A DNA stretch of 64,000 nt from an uncultured Muribaculaceae bacterium (lineage in GTDB: Bacteria; Bacteroidota; Bacteroidia; Bacteroidales; Muribaculaceae). The stretch covers positions 1 through 64,000 of the forward strand of contig CAJOFM010000010.1 in the NCBI GenBank assembly GCA_905233915.1, in the 5' to 3' direction. A program made the position numbers and the translations under genes. Shown here in pieces: positions 34,568 to 43,720 of this stretch; position 1 is the stretch's first letter; every line of letters starts with the position of its first letter. The notes under the pieces are model-generated. The model worked only from the letters and a program-made list of their open reading frames with translations, was not told the origin of the DNA and searched no databases.

Positions 34568-34575
34568 CAAAGGTA
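34568..34575 (-). promoter_or_regulatory. -7 box of prfA
   Basis: Minus strand reads TACCTTTG, 19 nt before the ATG. Confidence 0.6.
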
Positions 34576-34601
34576 GTAATTTTTGGTTAATCGTGAACAG
34601 A

Positions 34602-35978
34602 TTAACGCTTACAGTTGATGTATTCCTTGATGCGTTCGGCAAATTTGCGGTCTTTTTTATTTGCAGGGTCAGGTGTGAATTCTAAATTCTCAGGGATATC
34701 TTTGCCGAGATCGATGACAGGGCGCCATCCATACTCCTTTGCTGGATTAATGATGATCATGAGCGAATCGTACAATGCCTGGGTGTTGGCATCATAGGCC
34801 GCCATCTCAAGGGTGTCGCCATGGATGCTTACCGTCTGATAGTGGCGACTGGAAATGCCGAACTTGTCAAAGTGCTCGTCGAAATGGATGCGGTAATTCT
34901 TGGGAGAGCAGTGGCTGACGGTGTAAACCGGGGCTCCAGGAGCGCCATTCTTGTAATGGCTAGTCATGCGGGCATAGGCATGCTCATGGCCTTGCAGCAC
35001 GAGATTAACACCATACTCTCGTACCAAGTCATCAAACATCCATCGCTGGACGATGTTATTCTTGCCCTTGATGGAATAGAGGGGATGATGCAGGACCAGG
35101 ATTTTCCATTTGGCCTTGCTCTGTTCAAGCTGCTCCTTGAGCCACTGGCGCTGGGTCCACAGGTAGAAGAACTCGCGGTTACTGTCAAGGACAAATAGCT
35201 GGGCATCACCATAATTCAAGGTATAGACCATGTTATCACCTACCTTAGAATCAAGGAAATAGGAGAACACCAGCGGGAAACGGCGCTCGAGGCGCTGAAT
35301 GATGCCCTTGAGGTAATCGTGATTGCCAGTGACATTAAGGATGGGTATTGATTGCCCGATGCTATCGATAGTGCGGAAAGTCTCTGCCCAATACTGATTG
35401 GCAGGACGTTCAATCAGGTCTCCCCCACACACGAGGAATTCAACCTCGGGATGATGTGACCAGGCATCAAGCAACAATTGGTTGGCAATACCACCAATGG
35501 TATCCTGCACATCGCCTACAAACAGGAAAGAGAAACGGTCATGACCAGGAGCATGGGTTTGGAAATCATACCACGGCGATGAGGTTTCAGCCACGCCAAG
35601 GCTAGACCCTACTACTGCACGGTAACGGTAGCGGCTGTCGGGCTTGAGTTGGCGCAGACGGGCCACATAATAAGCCGCCTTACCGTTGCGGGACTCAAAC
35701 ACCTCACCTTGGGCCTCGATGACGGTCGTATCTCCGTCACACACAAGTTCCAACCATGATGGGTGTAGCGTTGTGTCGCACTGCCAACTGACATTGCGTG
35801 ACATTTCATCCTGGTCGCCAAAGGTGAGCAGCACATGGGCGGGTGCTGATGAAGGGTTCACGGCCTCCTCAGGCACATTACCGAACCACACATGCCATCT
35901 TCCTGCCACCCACACGGCCGTGCCGACCACGACCAGCAGAGCCACCAGGCGCTTGATATTTTTATTTTTTGGTCTCAT
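34602..35978 (-). CDS. Purple-acid-phosphatase-like metallophosphoesterase
   Basis: A 458-residue protein with an N-terminal signal anchor (LVALLVVVGTAVWVAGRW). Residues 45-145 form a fibronectin-like purple acid phosphatase N domain (SWQCDTTLHPSWLELVCDG, RLRQLKPDSRYRYRAV). The metallophosphatase domain has the ligand motifs LFVGDVQDT, VCGGDLIER, NVTGNHDY, VLHHPLYS and LQGHEHAYAR. It acts outside the cytoplasm on phosphate esters; the substrate is unknown. It is divergent from the LTA-synthase-like gene, and the shared intergenic region holds one -7 box for each. Confidence 0.88.
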   Translation of the reverse strand: MRPKNKNIKRLVALLVVVGTAVWVAGRWHVWFGNVPEEAVNPSSAPAHVLLTFGDQDEMSRNVSWQCDTTLHPSWLELVCDGDTTVIEAQGEVFESRNGKAAYYVARLRQLKPDSRYRYRAVVGSSLGVAETSSPWYDFQTHAPGHDRFSFLFVGDVQDTIGGIANQLLLDAWSHHPEVEFLVCGGDLIERPANQYWAETFRTIDSIGQSIPILNVTGNHDYLKGIIQRLERRFPLVFSYFLDSKVGDNMVYTLNYGDAQLFVLDSNREFFYLWTQRQWLKEQLEQSKAKWKILVLHHPLYSIKGKNNIVQRWMFDDLVREYGVNLVLQGHEHAYARMTSHYKNGAPGAPVYTVSHCSPKNYRIHFDEHFDKFGISSRHYQTVSIHGDTLEMAAYDANTQALYDSLMIIINPAKEYGWRPVIDLGKDIPENLEFTPDPANKKDRKFAERIKEYINCKR

Positions 35979-35986
35979 TTTAGGTG

Positions 35987-35994
35987 CAAAAATA
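35987..35994 (-). promoter_or_regulatory. -7 box of the metallophosphoesterase gene
   Basis: Minus strand reads TATTTTTG, 8 nt before the ATG; would give a leader of only a few bases. Confidence 0.5.
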
Positions 35995-36016
35995 TAAATC
36001 TTCGGCCGTTTTTTAG

Positions 36017-36024
36017 TAATTTTG
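36017..36024 (+). promoter_or_regulatory. -7 box of the LTA-synthase-like gene
   Basis: TAATTTTG, 23 nt before the ATG at 36048. Confidence 0.5.
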
Positions 36025-36047
36025 GCCGATAAAATGAAATCGACACG

Positions 36048-38042
36048 ATGAAAAATCGGTTTACCATATTTAATACTCCCATTGTCGCTCTGCTCTGGGA
36101 CCTGCTTGTTGTGTATTGCGCTTACACGCTGTGCCGTGCAGTCTTCTTAGCGCTCAACTGGTCGCTTTATGCGGGAACCATCACATTTAGCCATGGCCTT
36201 GAACTGTATGGCGCAGGCTTGCTTTTTGATACCCCGGCGATTCTTTACACCAACGCCGTCATCCTGTTGATGTTCCTGTTGCCGCTTCACTGGAAGGAAC
36301 ATCCTGCCTATTATCGTGTGGCACGCTGGATTTATACGATAGTGAACAGCATTGCGGTGTACATGAACCTGATGGACTGCGTTTATTTCCCGTTCACGGG
36401 CAAGCGTACCACAGCATCGGTGTTTGCCGAGTTCAGTAACGAGGGCACAGGAGAGATGCTCAAAATCTTCGGCGGGCAGTTCTTGTCCCATTGGTATTTG
36501 GTGCTGCTGGCAGGCGTCGTCACATGGGCTTTCTGGAAACTGTTCCGCCCGCGTCCCAATTCCGTCATTACTAGACAGGCGTCTTCATTGAAGCGTTATT
36601 ATGTGATCCAAGTCATCTCTTTGCTACTGGCTATCCCCTTGTGTATCGGTGCCATCCGTGGCGGTTTCACCAAAGCGACGCGCCCGATTACCATCAGTAA
36701 TGCCAACCAGTATGTCAACCGACCTGTCGAGACCGGCATTGTGCTAAACACGCCATTTTCTATTTTCCGCACCCTCAAGAAGACTCCCTTTGTGGTGCCG
36801 GAATATATGTCCGACGAGGAGTCGCTTGCAATCTATACCCCACTCCATCAACCCAATGACAGCGCGGCTTTCACGCCTCGCAATGTGGTTGTGATTATCC
36901 TTGAGAGTTTCAGCAAACAGCATTTTGGGTTCTATAACCGCACCTTGCGCGGCGGTACTTATCAAGGGTTCACTCCTTTCCTTGACTCGCTGCTCACCAC
37001 GTCGGCGCTGACGTTCAGGTATTCTTATGCCAACGGCCGCAAGAGCATCGAGGGGATGCCATCAGTATTGTCATCGTTGCCCAATTTCGTCGAGCCCCTA
37101 TTCCTCACCCCAGCCTCGCTCAACAGCATGTCGGGTCTCGCGAGGGAACTTGGTGAGAACAAGGGCTATACTACTGCCTTTTTCCATGGTGCTCAAAACG
37201 GCTCGATGGGTTTCCAGGCATTTGCCCGAGCCACCGGATTTCAGCGTTATTATGGCCGCACCGAGTACAATGCTGACCCTAATTTTCACGGTGATGATGA
37301 CTTTGACGGCACGTGGGCCATTTGGGACGAAGAGTTTTTCCAGTTCTATGCCCAACAGATGAGCGAGATGCATGAACCGTTCATGACTGCCCTGTTCAGC
37401 GCATCCAGCCATGACCCGTTTGTCGTTCCCGAGAAATATCAGGGACGTTTTCCGCAAGGCGAACGACCCCTGCAGCAATGCATAGCCTATACTGACTATG
37501 CCTTGAAACGATTTTTTGAGACCGCAAGTCGCCAGCCATGGTTCAAGAACACCTTGTTCGTCATCACTGCCGATCATGTGAGCCAGCAGATAGACCCATA
37601 CTATTGCACCTCGCTGGGTAACTATGCGGTACCCATTATCTTTTATGCCCCGGGCGACCAGTCACTCCGTGGATATGACGAGCACTCCATCGTTGAGCAG
37701 ATCGACATCATGCCCACAGTATTGGGCTATCTGCATTATGATCGGCCATACATCGCCTTTGGACTGAATTTACTCAAGGCTAACAGCCAGGGCTTTGCCC
37801 TTCACTGGTTGCCAGAATCAAGCAGCTATGAATATGTTCAAGGAAATTACGCCATCCAATTTGATGGCAAGCAGGTCACTGCCGCTTACAAGTTCCGCAC
37901 CGACTCCACCTTCAGCCACAATGTGTTGCACACGATGCCTCAAGACACACTCCAGGGCATGACACGCCAAATGCAGGCGATTATCCAGCAATACATGCAA
38001 CGCATGACCACCGACAACCTGACTATCAAACATAAACCCTGA
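36048..38042 (+). CDS. LTA synthase-like membrane sulfatase (phosphoglycerol/phosphoethanolamine transferase type)
   Basis: A 664-residue protein with about five N-terminal transmembrane helices (residues 10-210) and an extracytoplasmic alkaline-phosphatase-superfamily domain. NVVVIILESFSKQHFG holds the first metal site (Glu), SYANGRKSIEGMPSVLSS the nucleophile region (Ser in place of the Thr of Gram-positive LtaS), SASSHDPF a further conserved site and FVITADHVSQ the second metal site. Bacteroidetes lack lipoteichoic acid, so it more likely transfers a head-group phosphate to a glycan or lipid in the envelope; the exact substrate cannot be told. Confidence 0.87.
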   Translation: MKNRFTIFNTPIVALLWDLLVVYCAYTLCRAVFLALNWSLYAGTITFSHGLELYGAGLLFDTPAILYTNAVILLMFLLPLHWKEHPAYYRVARWIYTIVNSIAVYMNLMDCVYFPFTGKRTTASVFAEFSNEGTGEMLKIFGGQFLSHWYLVLLAGVVTWAFWKLFRPRPNSVITRQASSLKRYYVIQVISLLLAIPLCIGAIRGGFTKATRPITISNANQYVNRPVETGIVLNTPFSIFRTLKKTPFVVPEYMSDEESLAIYTPLHQPNDSAAFTPRNVVVIILESFSKQHFGFYNRTLRGGTYQGFTPFLDSLLTTSALTFRYSYANGRKSIEGMPSVLSSLPNFVEPLFLTPASLNSMSGLARELGENKGYTTAFFHGAQNGSMGFQAFARATGFQRYYGRTEYNADPNFHGDDDFDGTWAIWDEEFFQFYAQQMSEMHEPFMTALFSASSHDPFVVPEKYQGRFPQGERPLQQCIAYTDYALKRFFETASRQPWFKNTLFVITADHVSQQIDPYYCTSLGNYAVPIIFYAPGDQSLRGYDEHSIVEQIDIMPTVLGYLHYDRPYIAFGLNLLKANSQGFALHWLPESSSYEYVQGNYAIQFDGKQVTAAYKFRTDSTFSHNVLHTMPQDTLQGMTRQMQAIIQQYMQRMTTDNLTIKHKP

Positions 38043-38141
38043 CAATACAACCACTTCTTATCGATAAACGAAATCTGCCAAATAAATGATATCGTTTAAA
38101 GATTTTTGGTGAGAAATAGTTGATTTGTTGGAAAATTGCGT

Positions 38142-38149
38142 TATTTTTG
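38142..38149 (+). promoter_or_regulatory. -7 box of the sppA operon
   Basis: TATTTTTG, about 105 nt before the sppA start. The nearest TTTG upstream is only 14 nt away, so the -33 element is uncertain. The 105-nt leader shows no known riboswitch. Confidence 0.5.
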
Positions 38150-38254
38150 CAAGTTAGAGCAAAGTGTATGTGTGGCAATGCAGGCAAGTCTTGCAAGTAA
38201 TGCTTTGATACCTTGAATTTTAGCATATAACAAACAAATAAAAGATATAATGTT

Positions 38255-40057
38255 ATGATGAAGAAATTTATCCTTATCGTGTGTGGCTCGTTCGTGGGCG
38301 CTTTCCTGGCGTTCATGTTTTTCATGATTGCTGCCATGGTCATGAGCTTTGCCATCATGGGCTCGATGGGCCGCATGGGTAACAGCAAAAGCACCGTGAA
38401 CGTCACTAAACATTCCATCTTGAAACTGGATTTGGGAAACACGATCAGCGAACGCGGCGGCAGTGATGCGATTGACATGTTCTCGTTATTGCGAGGCGAA
38501 GGCATGCCTTCAAGCCTGGGCTTGAACACGCTCGTGTCGGCCATTGATAATGCTGCCACCAACGACAAGGTGGATGGCATCTACATTGAGTGCAATGGTG
38601 TGGACGCATCGCCCGCGACACTACAGACCGTGCGCCGCGCTCTCAAGGAGTTCAAGAAAAGCGGTAAGTGGATTGCCGCCTATGGCTATGAGGGCATTAA
38701 CCAGGCCGACTATTACCTGGCCAGTGTTGCCGACAGTATCTTCATCAACCCCATCGGTGCGGTTGACCTTCATGGTATGGCTTCAGTGACGCCTTACATG
38801 AAGAAACTGTTTGACAAAATCGGCGTCGAAATGCAGATTGTACGCGTGGGCACGTTCAAGAGTGCAGTTGAGCCCTATATGCTTGATGACATGAGCGACG
38901 CCAACCGCTTGCAGCAAGAGCATTACATGGGCTCGATCTGGAAAGAAATGATTGACAGCATCGCTGCTGACCGCAAACTGCAGCCGGCTGCGCTGAATTC
39001 ATTGTGTGACAGCGTTGTGGTGACATTTGACGCTCCCAAGCTCATTAAGCTTAAACTGGTGGACAAGATTGCCTATAAGGAGGAAATGGATAATATCCTG
39101 CGTGCCCGCACCGAGGTGGACAAGGACGATGATCTGAATTTTGTCAGCCCCGATGACCTCGCCTCGTCTCTCGAAGACCCCGCTCTGGGTGACCACATTG
39201 CAGTGCTCTATGCTGTGGGTGAAATCGATGGCAGCGCTAGCCTGGGTGCAGCCGAGGAAGGCATCGACAGCGAAAGATTGTGCGGGATTATCTACGATCT
39301 CATGAAGGACGACAATGTCAAGGGCATGGTGTTGCGCGTGAACTCGCCTGGTGGTAGCGCGTTTGGAAGCGAGCAAATATGGAAGGCCCTGCAGGACTTC
39401 AAGGCTGCGGGCAAGCCTATTGCTGTTTCAATGGGTGACCTTGCCGCTTCGGGTGGTTATTATATCTCATGTGGAGCCGATCGCATCTTTGCCGAGCGTA
39501 CGACAATCACTGGATCTATCGGTATTTTTGGCATGATTCCTTCATTTAGTAATCTGATTGAGAATAAGTTGGGTGTTCACATGGCTTCGGTTAAAACCAA
39601 TGAGAATGCCGACATGGCCGCAGCTGGCAAGAAGCTGACTCCTTCACAACTTGCCGCTTTGCAGAACATGATCAACCAGGGCTATGAACTTTTCACAAAA
39701 CGTTGTGCCGATGGCCGTCATGTGACCCAGGATTCAATTAAGAGCATTGCTGAAGGCCGCGTTTGGGACGGCATCACCGCCAAGCAGATTGGTCTGGTTG
39801 ACGAGTTCGGTGGCGTCCGTGAAGCGGTAGCATGGGTAGCCAAGAAACTGAATATGGGCAAAGACTATAGTGTCCAGAACTATCCCGCCCTCGAAGACAA
39901 ATTCATGGAACTGTTAGACAAGTACATGGTCACCAGGTATGAGTCACGCTTGCAGGGCGAGATGGGAATGATGTACGAGTGGCATAAACAGTTGCAGCGC
40001 ATTATGGGCCGCGACCAGGTGTTGTGCCTGATGCCCATCGAAGATATCAAATTTTGA
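38255..40057 (+). CDS. sppA: Signal peptide peptidase SppA, 67-kDa type
   Basis: A 600-residue protease anchored by one N-terminal helix (FILIVCGSFVGAFLAFMFFMIAAMVMSFA), acting in the periplasm on cleaved signal peptides. It is the duplicated long form: the N-terminal half supplies the general base Lys138 (KKSGKW, aligned with Lys209 of E. coli) and the C-terminal half the nucleophile Ser399 in LAASGGYYISCGADRIFA. Start by family alignment. It leads a plus-strand run sppA-lpxK-PNP-thiL with gaps of 40-70 bp. Confidence 0.95.
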   Translation: MMKKFILIVCGSFVGAFLAFMFFMIAAMVMSFAIMGSMGRMGNSKSTVNVTKHSILKLDLGNTISERGGSDAIDMFSLLRGEGMPSSLGLNTLVSAIDNAATNDKVDGIYIECNGVDASPATLQTVRRALKEFKKSGKWIAAYGYEGINQADYYLASVADSIFINPIGAVDLHGMASVTPYMKKLFDKIGVEMQIVRVGTFKSAVEPYMLDDMSDANRLQQEHYMGSIWKEMIDSIAADRKLQPAALNSLCDSVVVTFDAPKLIKLKLVDKIAYKEEMDNILRARTEVDKDDDLNFVSPDDLASSLEDPALGDHIAVLYAVGEIDGSASLGAAEEGIDSERLCGIIYDLMKDDNVKGMVLRVNSPGGSAFGSEQIWKALQDFKAAGKPIAVSMGDLAASGGYYISCGADRIFAERTTITGSIGIFGMIPSFSNLIENKLGVHMASVKTNENADMAAAGKKLTPSQLAALQNMINQGYELFTKRCADGRHVTQDSIKSIAEGRVWDGITAKQIGLVDEFGGVREAVAWVAKKLNMGKDYSVQNYPALEDKFMELLDKYMVTRYESRLQGEMGMMYEWHKQLQRIMGRDQVLCLMPIEDIKF

Positions 40058-40126
40058 AACAGAGTGTAGGAATTAGATTATTTTTGACACTAACAGCTAA
40101 TAGCCATAGATCTACAACTAAGGGCT

Positions 40127-41251
40127 ATGAAAATGGACTTGTCTAAAATACTGAATAAGGAACAACGCAAGAAAGTCATGGATGCCTTGCTGACGCCATT
40201 CTCATGGGGATATGGTGCCGGCGTTTGGTTGCGCAACACAGCGTTTAACATCGGTATACTGCCACAAGAGGAGTTCGACGTTCCGGTAGTCTCGGTAGGT
40301 AACATCACTGTTGGCGGCACAGGAAAAACGCCACATGTGGAATACATCGTCGAGGCCTTGTACCGTCGCTATCATGTGGCTGTGCTTAGCCGTGGATATA
40401 AGCGCAAAACTAAGGGTTTTATCCTGGCCAGCAACAACATGACACCCCGTGACATCGGCGATGAGCCTTATCAGATTTACCGCAAATTTGGTGGATTAAT
40501 CACCCTTGCCGTGTGCGAGAAACGGCGCAAAGGCATACGTGAACTGCTGCGTATTGACCCAGACATCAATCTTATCCTGCTTGATGACGGGTTCCAGCAC
40601 CGCTATGTGAAGCCGAAGGTGAACATCGTGCTGGTGGACTATAACAGGCCACCCTATGACGATCACTTGATGCCACTCGGCACTTTGCGTGAGCCAGCCG
40701 AGCGGATGCTACGCTGTGACATGGTTGTGGTCACTAAATGTCCCACCGACTTGACTGCGATGGACATTAGAATGATGAAGAAGAATCTGGACTTGTTCCC
40801 GTCACAGCAGCTGTACTTCAGCAACATCCGTTATGCCGATCCAGTGCCTGTGTTCCCCGTCCAGTCCCCACAGCTCACGTCGCTGCAATGGCTGCGAGAG
40901 GACGATGCGATCCTGTGCTTGACGGGTATTGCCACACCCAAGCCGCTGGTGCGCTATCTGCGACAGTTCTCCACGCGAATTAAAGTGATGCACTTCGATG
41001 ACCATCACTTCTTCACACGCAGGGACTTTACCGACATCTTCAAGGTGTACAACACGCTTGAAGGCAGACGCAAGTTCATTATCACCACCGAGAAGGATGC
41101 TGTCCGCATCATGAACAATCCCTATTATCCGCCCACGATGCGCAGCTGCATCTTCTATATCCCTATGAGAGTTGGTTTCTTGGAGATGGAGGGACTGAAT
41201 TTCATCGAGAGGCTGATAGAAAAAATTGATTCCCAAGAGCAGGGAGTCTAA
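40127..41251 (+). CDS. lpxK: Tetraacyldisaccharide 4'-kinase LpxK
   Basis: A 374-residue inner-membrane-associated kinase that phosphorylates the 4' position of the lipid A precursor. An N-terminal amphipathic/hydrophobic segment is followed by VVSVGNITVGGTGKTPHVEY, with the P-loop at 62-68, LSRGYKRKTKGF, LLDDGFQHR (the catalytic Asp region) and PLGTLREPAERMLRCD. All family hallmarks are present. It proves an LPS-bearing outer membrane. Usual position next to sppA in Bacteroidetes. Confidence 0.96.
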   Translation: MKMDLSKILNKEQRKKVMDALLTPFSWGYGAGVWLRNTAFNIGILPQEEFDVPVVSVGNITVGGTGKTPHVEYIVEALYRRYHVAVLSRGYKRKTKGFILASNNMTPRDIGDEPYQIYRKFGGLITLAVCEKRRKGIRELLRIDPDINLILLDDGFQHRYVKPKVNIVLVDYNRPPYDDHLMPLGTLREPAERMLRCDMVVVTKCPTDLTAMDIRMMKKNLDLFPSQQLYFSNIRYADPVPVFPVQSPQLTSLQWLREDDAILCLTGIATPKPLVRYLRQFSTRIKVMHFDDHHFFTRRDFTDIFKVYNTLEGRRKFIITTEKDAVRIMNNPYYPPTMRSCIFYIPMRVGFLEMEGLNFIERLIEKIDSQEQGV

Positions 41252-41299
41252 GTATTCATTGACCTTAATAATCAACAAATAAAGAGAAAGGACTATCTT

Positions 41300-42148
41300 A
41301 TGGCACAAGTATCCAAAACAGAATTGCTGGATATGATCAAAGAGACCAGCGAATTCATCAAAAAGCGTGTGAACGGCAAGTTGCCAAAGACTGCCATCAT
41401 CCTGGGCACCGGTTTGGGTGCCGTTGTGGACCATATTAATATCGAGGTTGAAATCCCTTATGGCGAAATTCCCAATTTCCCTGTATCTACTGTGCAGGGG
41501 CACAAGGGACGCCTTATCTTTGGCACCCTTGGCAACAAGTATATCATGGCGATGCAAGGCCGCTTCCATTATTATGAGGGCTACACCATGCAACAGGTGA
41601 CTTTCCCCATTAGGGTAATGAAAGCCGTCGGCATCAAGACCGTGTTTGTTTCCAATGCCTCAGGTGGCATGAACCCCAATTTCAAAGTAGGTGACCTTAT
41701 GATCATCACCGACCATATCAACGTATTTCCCGAGCATCCGCTGCACGGCAAGAACATTGATGAGCTGGGTCCCCGCTTCCCGGCCATGGTTGATGCCTAC
41801 AGCCCCCGCCTGATTCAGATGGCGCGTGACATCGCCAAGGAGAAGGGCATCCGCTTAATGGAAGGCGTGTATGTGGGCACACAGGGTCCCACGTTTGAAA
41901 CTCCTGCCGAGTACCGCTACTTCTGGCGCATTGGCGGTGACGCCGTGGGCATGAGTACGGTCCCCGAGGTTATCGTTGCACGCCACGGCGATATGGAGGT
42001 GTTTGGTATCTCCATCATTACCGACCTGGGCGTTGAAGGTGCTGTTGAAAAAGCGTCCCATGAGGAAGTCCAGAAGGCAGCGGCTGCAGCCCAGCCCATT
42101 ATGGCAATGCTTGTGAGGGAAATGATTGACCGATTTGACGAGCTTTAA
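41300..42148 (+). CDS. Purine nucleoside phosphorylase (class I, trimeric)
   Basis: A 282-residue cytosolic enzyme that phosphorolyses inosine and guanosine (and deoxy forms). Motifs are ILGTGLGAVVDHI (phosphate site), GHKGRLIFGTL, MQGRFHYYEGYTMQQVTFPIRVM, VSNASGGMN and YVGTQGPTFETPAEYR (purine pocket Glu and neighbours), VGMSTVPEVIVARH. It belongs to the PunA/human PNP-like trimeric class, not the hexameric DeoD class. It is the third gene of the sppA-lpxK-PNP-thiL run. Confidence 0.95.
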   Translation: MAQVSKTELLDMIKETSEFIKKRVNGKLPKTAIILGTGLGAVVDHINIEVEIPYGEIPNFPVSTVQGHKGRLIFGTLGNKYIMAMQGRFHYYEGYTMQQVTFPIRVMKAVGIKTVFVSNASGGMNPNFKVGDLMIITDHINVFPEHPLHGKNIDELGPRFPAMVDAYSPRLIQMARDIAKEKGIRLMEGVYVGTQGPTFETPAEYRYFWRIGGDAVGMSTVPEVIVARHGDMEVFGISIITDLGVEGAVEKASHEEVQKAAAAAQPIMAMLVREMIDRFDEL

Positions 42149-42187
42149 TTTGGCTAACGCTAAAGACTAGAAACGAATAACTCATTT

Positions 42188-43228
42188 ATGAAAGAAACTG
42201 AGATTTCGACATTGGGCGAGTTTGGGTTAATTGAGCACCTGACTCGCTCATATCCTGTGCGTAATGAGTCCACCCATCGAGGTGTGGGCGATGACTGTGC
42301 TGTCATTAATTACGGCAAGGATCGCGAGACACTGGTCACAACCGACTTGTTGCTTGAGGGCATCCACTTTGACTTGTCTTATGTCCCCTTGATGCACCTG
42401 GGCTACAAGGCCATTGTGGTGAACTTGAGCGATGTGTATGCAATGAACGGCACCCCACGCCAGGTGACGGTGTCGCTGGGTATCAGTAAGCGTTTCACAC
42501 TGGAGCACATAGAGCAACTTTACGAGGGCATGCGCATTGCTTGCGAGCACTATGGCGTGGATCTTGTGGGCGGTGATACGAGCGCATCGGTAACGGGACT
42601 GATCATCAGTGTGACATGTCTTGGTGAGGCGCCCAAGGACAATATCGTTTATCGTTCGGGAGCACGGGATACTGACCTCATTTGTGTAAGCGGCAACCTG
42701 GGAGCAGCCTACATGGGGCTGCAACTGCTGGAGCGTGAACGTCGCGTGAGTGCCGAAATGAAAGATGAGGATTTCCAACCCGACTTCTCTGGAAAAGAGT
42801 ATATCATTGAGCGCCAGCTTAAGCCCGAGGCGCGACGTGATGTCATCGAGGAACTGAACGAATTGGGCATCCGCCCCACTGCTATGATGGATGTTAGCGA
42901 TGGGTTGTCAAGCGAGCTGCTTCATATCTGCAAGAATTCTGGCGTGGGATGTCGCGTATATGAGGACCGCATCCCCATCGACTACCAAACCGCCCTCATG
43001 GCCGAAGAACTGAACATGAACCTCGTTACTGCTGCCATGAACGGTGGTGAGGATTATGAATTGCTGTTCACCGTTCCTCTTGCCGACCACGATAAAGTGG
43101 CACGCATGAAAACCGCCCGTCTGATTGGACACATCACTAAAGCCGACCTCGGCGCCTGCATGATCACACGGGACAATCAGGAAATCGCTATCCAAGCTCA
43201 AGGCTGGAATGCTTTTAATCCCTCTTAG
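42188..43228 (+). CDS. thiL: Thiamine-monophosphate kinase ThiL
   Basis: A 346-residue PurM-like kinase that forms thiamine diphosphate. It starts with LGEFGLIEHLTR, as in other ThiL. GVGDDCAVINYG and TTDLLLEGIHFDLSY provide metal-binding Asp residues; VNLSDVYAMNGTPRQVTVSL and VGGDTSAS follow; AMMDVSDGLSSELLHIC and NGGEDYELLFTV complete the ATP-grasping C-terminal half. It is the last gene of its operon and is followed by a clear hairpin terminator. Confidence 0.95.
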   Translation: MKETEISTLGEFGLIEHLTRSYPVRNESTHRGVGDDCAVINYGKDRETLVTTDLLLEGIHFDLSYVPLMHLGYKAIVVNLSDVYAMNGTPRQVTVSLGISKRFTLEHIEQLYEGMRIACEHYGVDLVGGDTSASVTGLIISVTCLGEAPKDNIVYRSGARDTDLICVSGNLGAAYMGLQLLERERRVSAEMKDEDFQPDFSGKEYIIERQLKPEARRDVIEELNELGIRPTAMMDVSDGLSSELLHICKNSGVGCRVYEDRIPIDYQTALMAEELNMNLVTAAMNGGEDYELLFTVPLADHDKVARMKTARLIGHITKADLGACMITRDNQEIAIQAQGWNAFNPS

Positions 43229-43260
43229 TTTATTATTTAAGACCAGACGAATCATAGAAT

Positions 43261-43294
43261 TAGGTGTTAGGGAGCATTCGCTTCTTAACACCTA
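43261..43294 (+). terminator. Terminator of the sppA-thiL operon
   Basis: TAGGTGTTA pairs with TAACACCTA, with an inner AGC/GCT stem; TTTATTA follows. Confidence 0.7.
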
Positions 43295-43445
43295 TTTATT
43301 ACAATGACTCGAATGATGGTTTCGATATGTAATAATTTTCTGTATAATTATATTATATCAATGATTTTTGGTGGTATTCTGCTAAATAGTGTTAAAAATG
43401 GGCATTTTTTGATTAATTTTTTAGGCCGATAGATTCATTTGGCTT

Positions 43446-43453
43446 TATATTTG
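43446..43453 (+). promoter_or_regulatory. -7 box of a candidate small RNA
   Basis: TATATTTG followed by GCAG. No ORF follows within its transcript. A -33 TTTG at the correct distance is not evident, so the promoter is only moderately supported. Confidence 0.45.
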
Positions 43454-43457
43454 CAGT

Positions 43458-43610
43458 GGTTTTCATGGTATTAGTTTTATAGATTATTGATTATCGAATG
43501 TCGGGAGACAAGGCGATTTTCAGAAATGTTTAAGGTTTATGTTAATGGTATTAGAAGGTTAATTAGTTAAAACAAGCCCTTGACGTTGAGTCAGGGACTT
43601 GCTTTTTTTA
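43458..43610 (+). ncRNA. Candidate small non-coding RNA
   Basis: A transcript from the TATATTTG box would run about 150 nt and end at a good intrinsic terminator (43573-43601 stem, then seven T). The stretch has only tiny ORFs (11 and 7 codons from ATGs near 43498 and 43540). No known RNA family was recognised. It might alternatively be an untranslated leader that ends early (attenuator) upstream of the dCMP deaminase gene. Confidence 0.35.
43573..43609 (+). terminator. Rho-independent terminator without an upstream ORF
   Basis: CAAGCCCTTGAC pairs with GTCAGGGACTTG (two mismatches, five-base loop), followed by CTTTTTTT. Confidence 0.75.
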
Positions 43611-43694
43611 TATGCTTCTTTCTATTGTGCAAATAAAATCTTGTTAGTAAATAAAAAATTACGGGAGTTAATGAAATAACATGAATAATTGTAG

Positions 43695-43702
43695 TAACTT
43701 TG
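43695..43702 (+). promoter_or_regulatory. -7 box of the dCMP deaminase gene
   Basis: TAACTTTG, 18 nt before the ATG at 43721. It makes the in-frame TTG at 43700 an unlikely start. Confidence 0.55.
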
Positions 43703-43720
43703 CAGATTAAATTATTAATC

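Larger units (their letters stand above)
43295..43694. other. Non-coding region of about 400 bp between the thiL terminator and the dCMP deaminase promoter
   Basis: AT-rich, with no ORF over about 20 codons on either strand that looks coding. It contains one internal -7 box (43446-43453) and one rho-independent terminator (43573-43609), which delimit a possible small RNA. The first 150 bases (43295-43445) show nothing recognisable. Confidence 0.7.
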
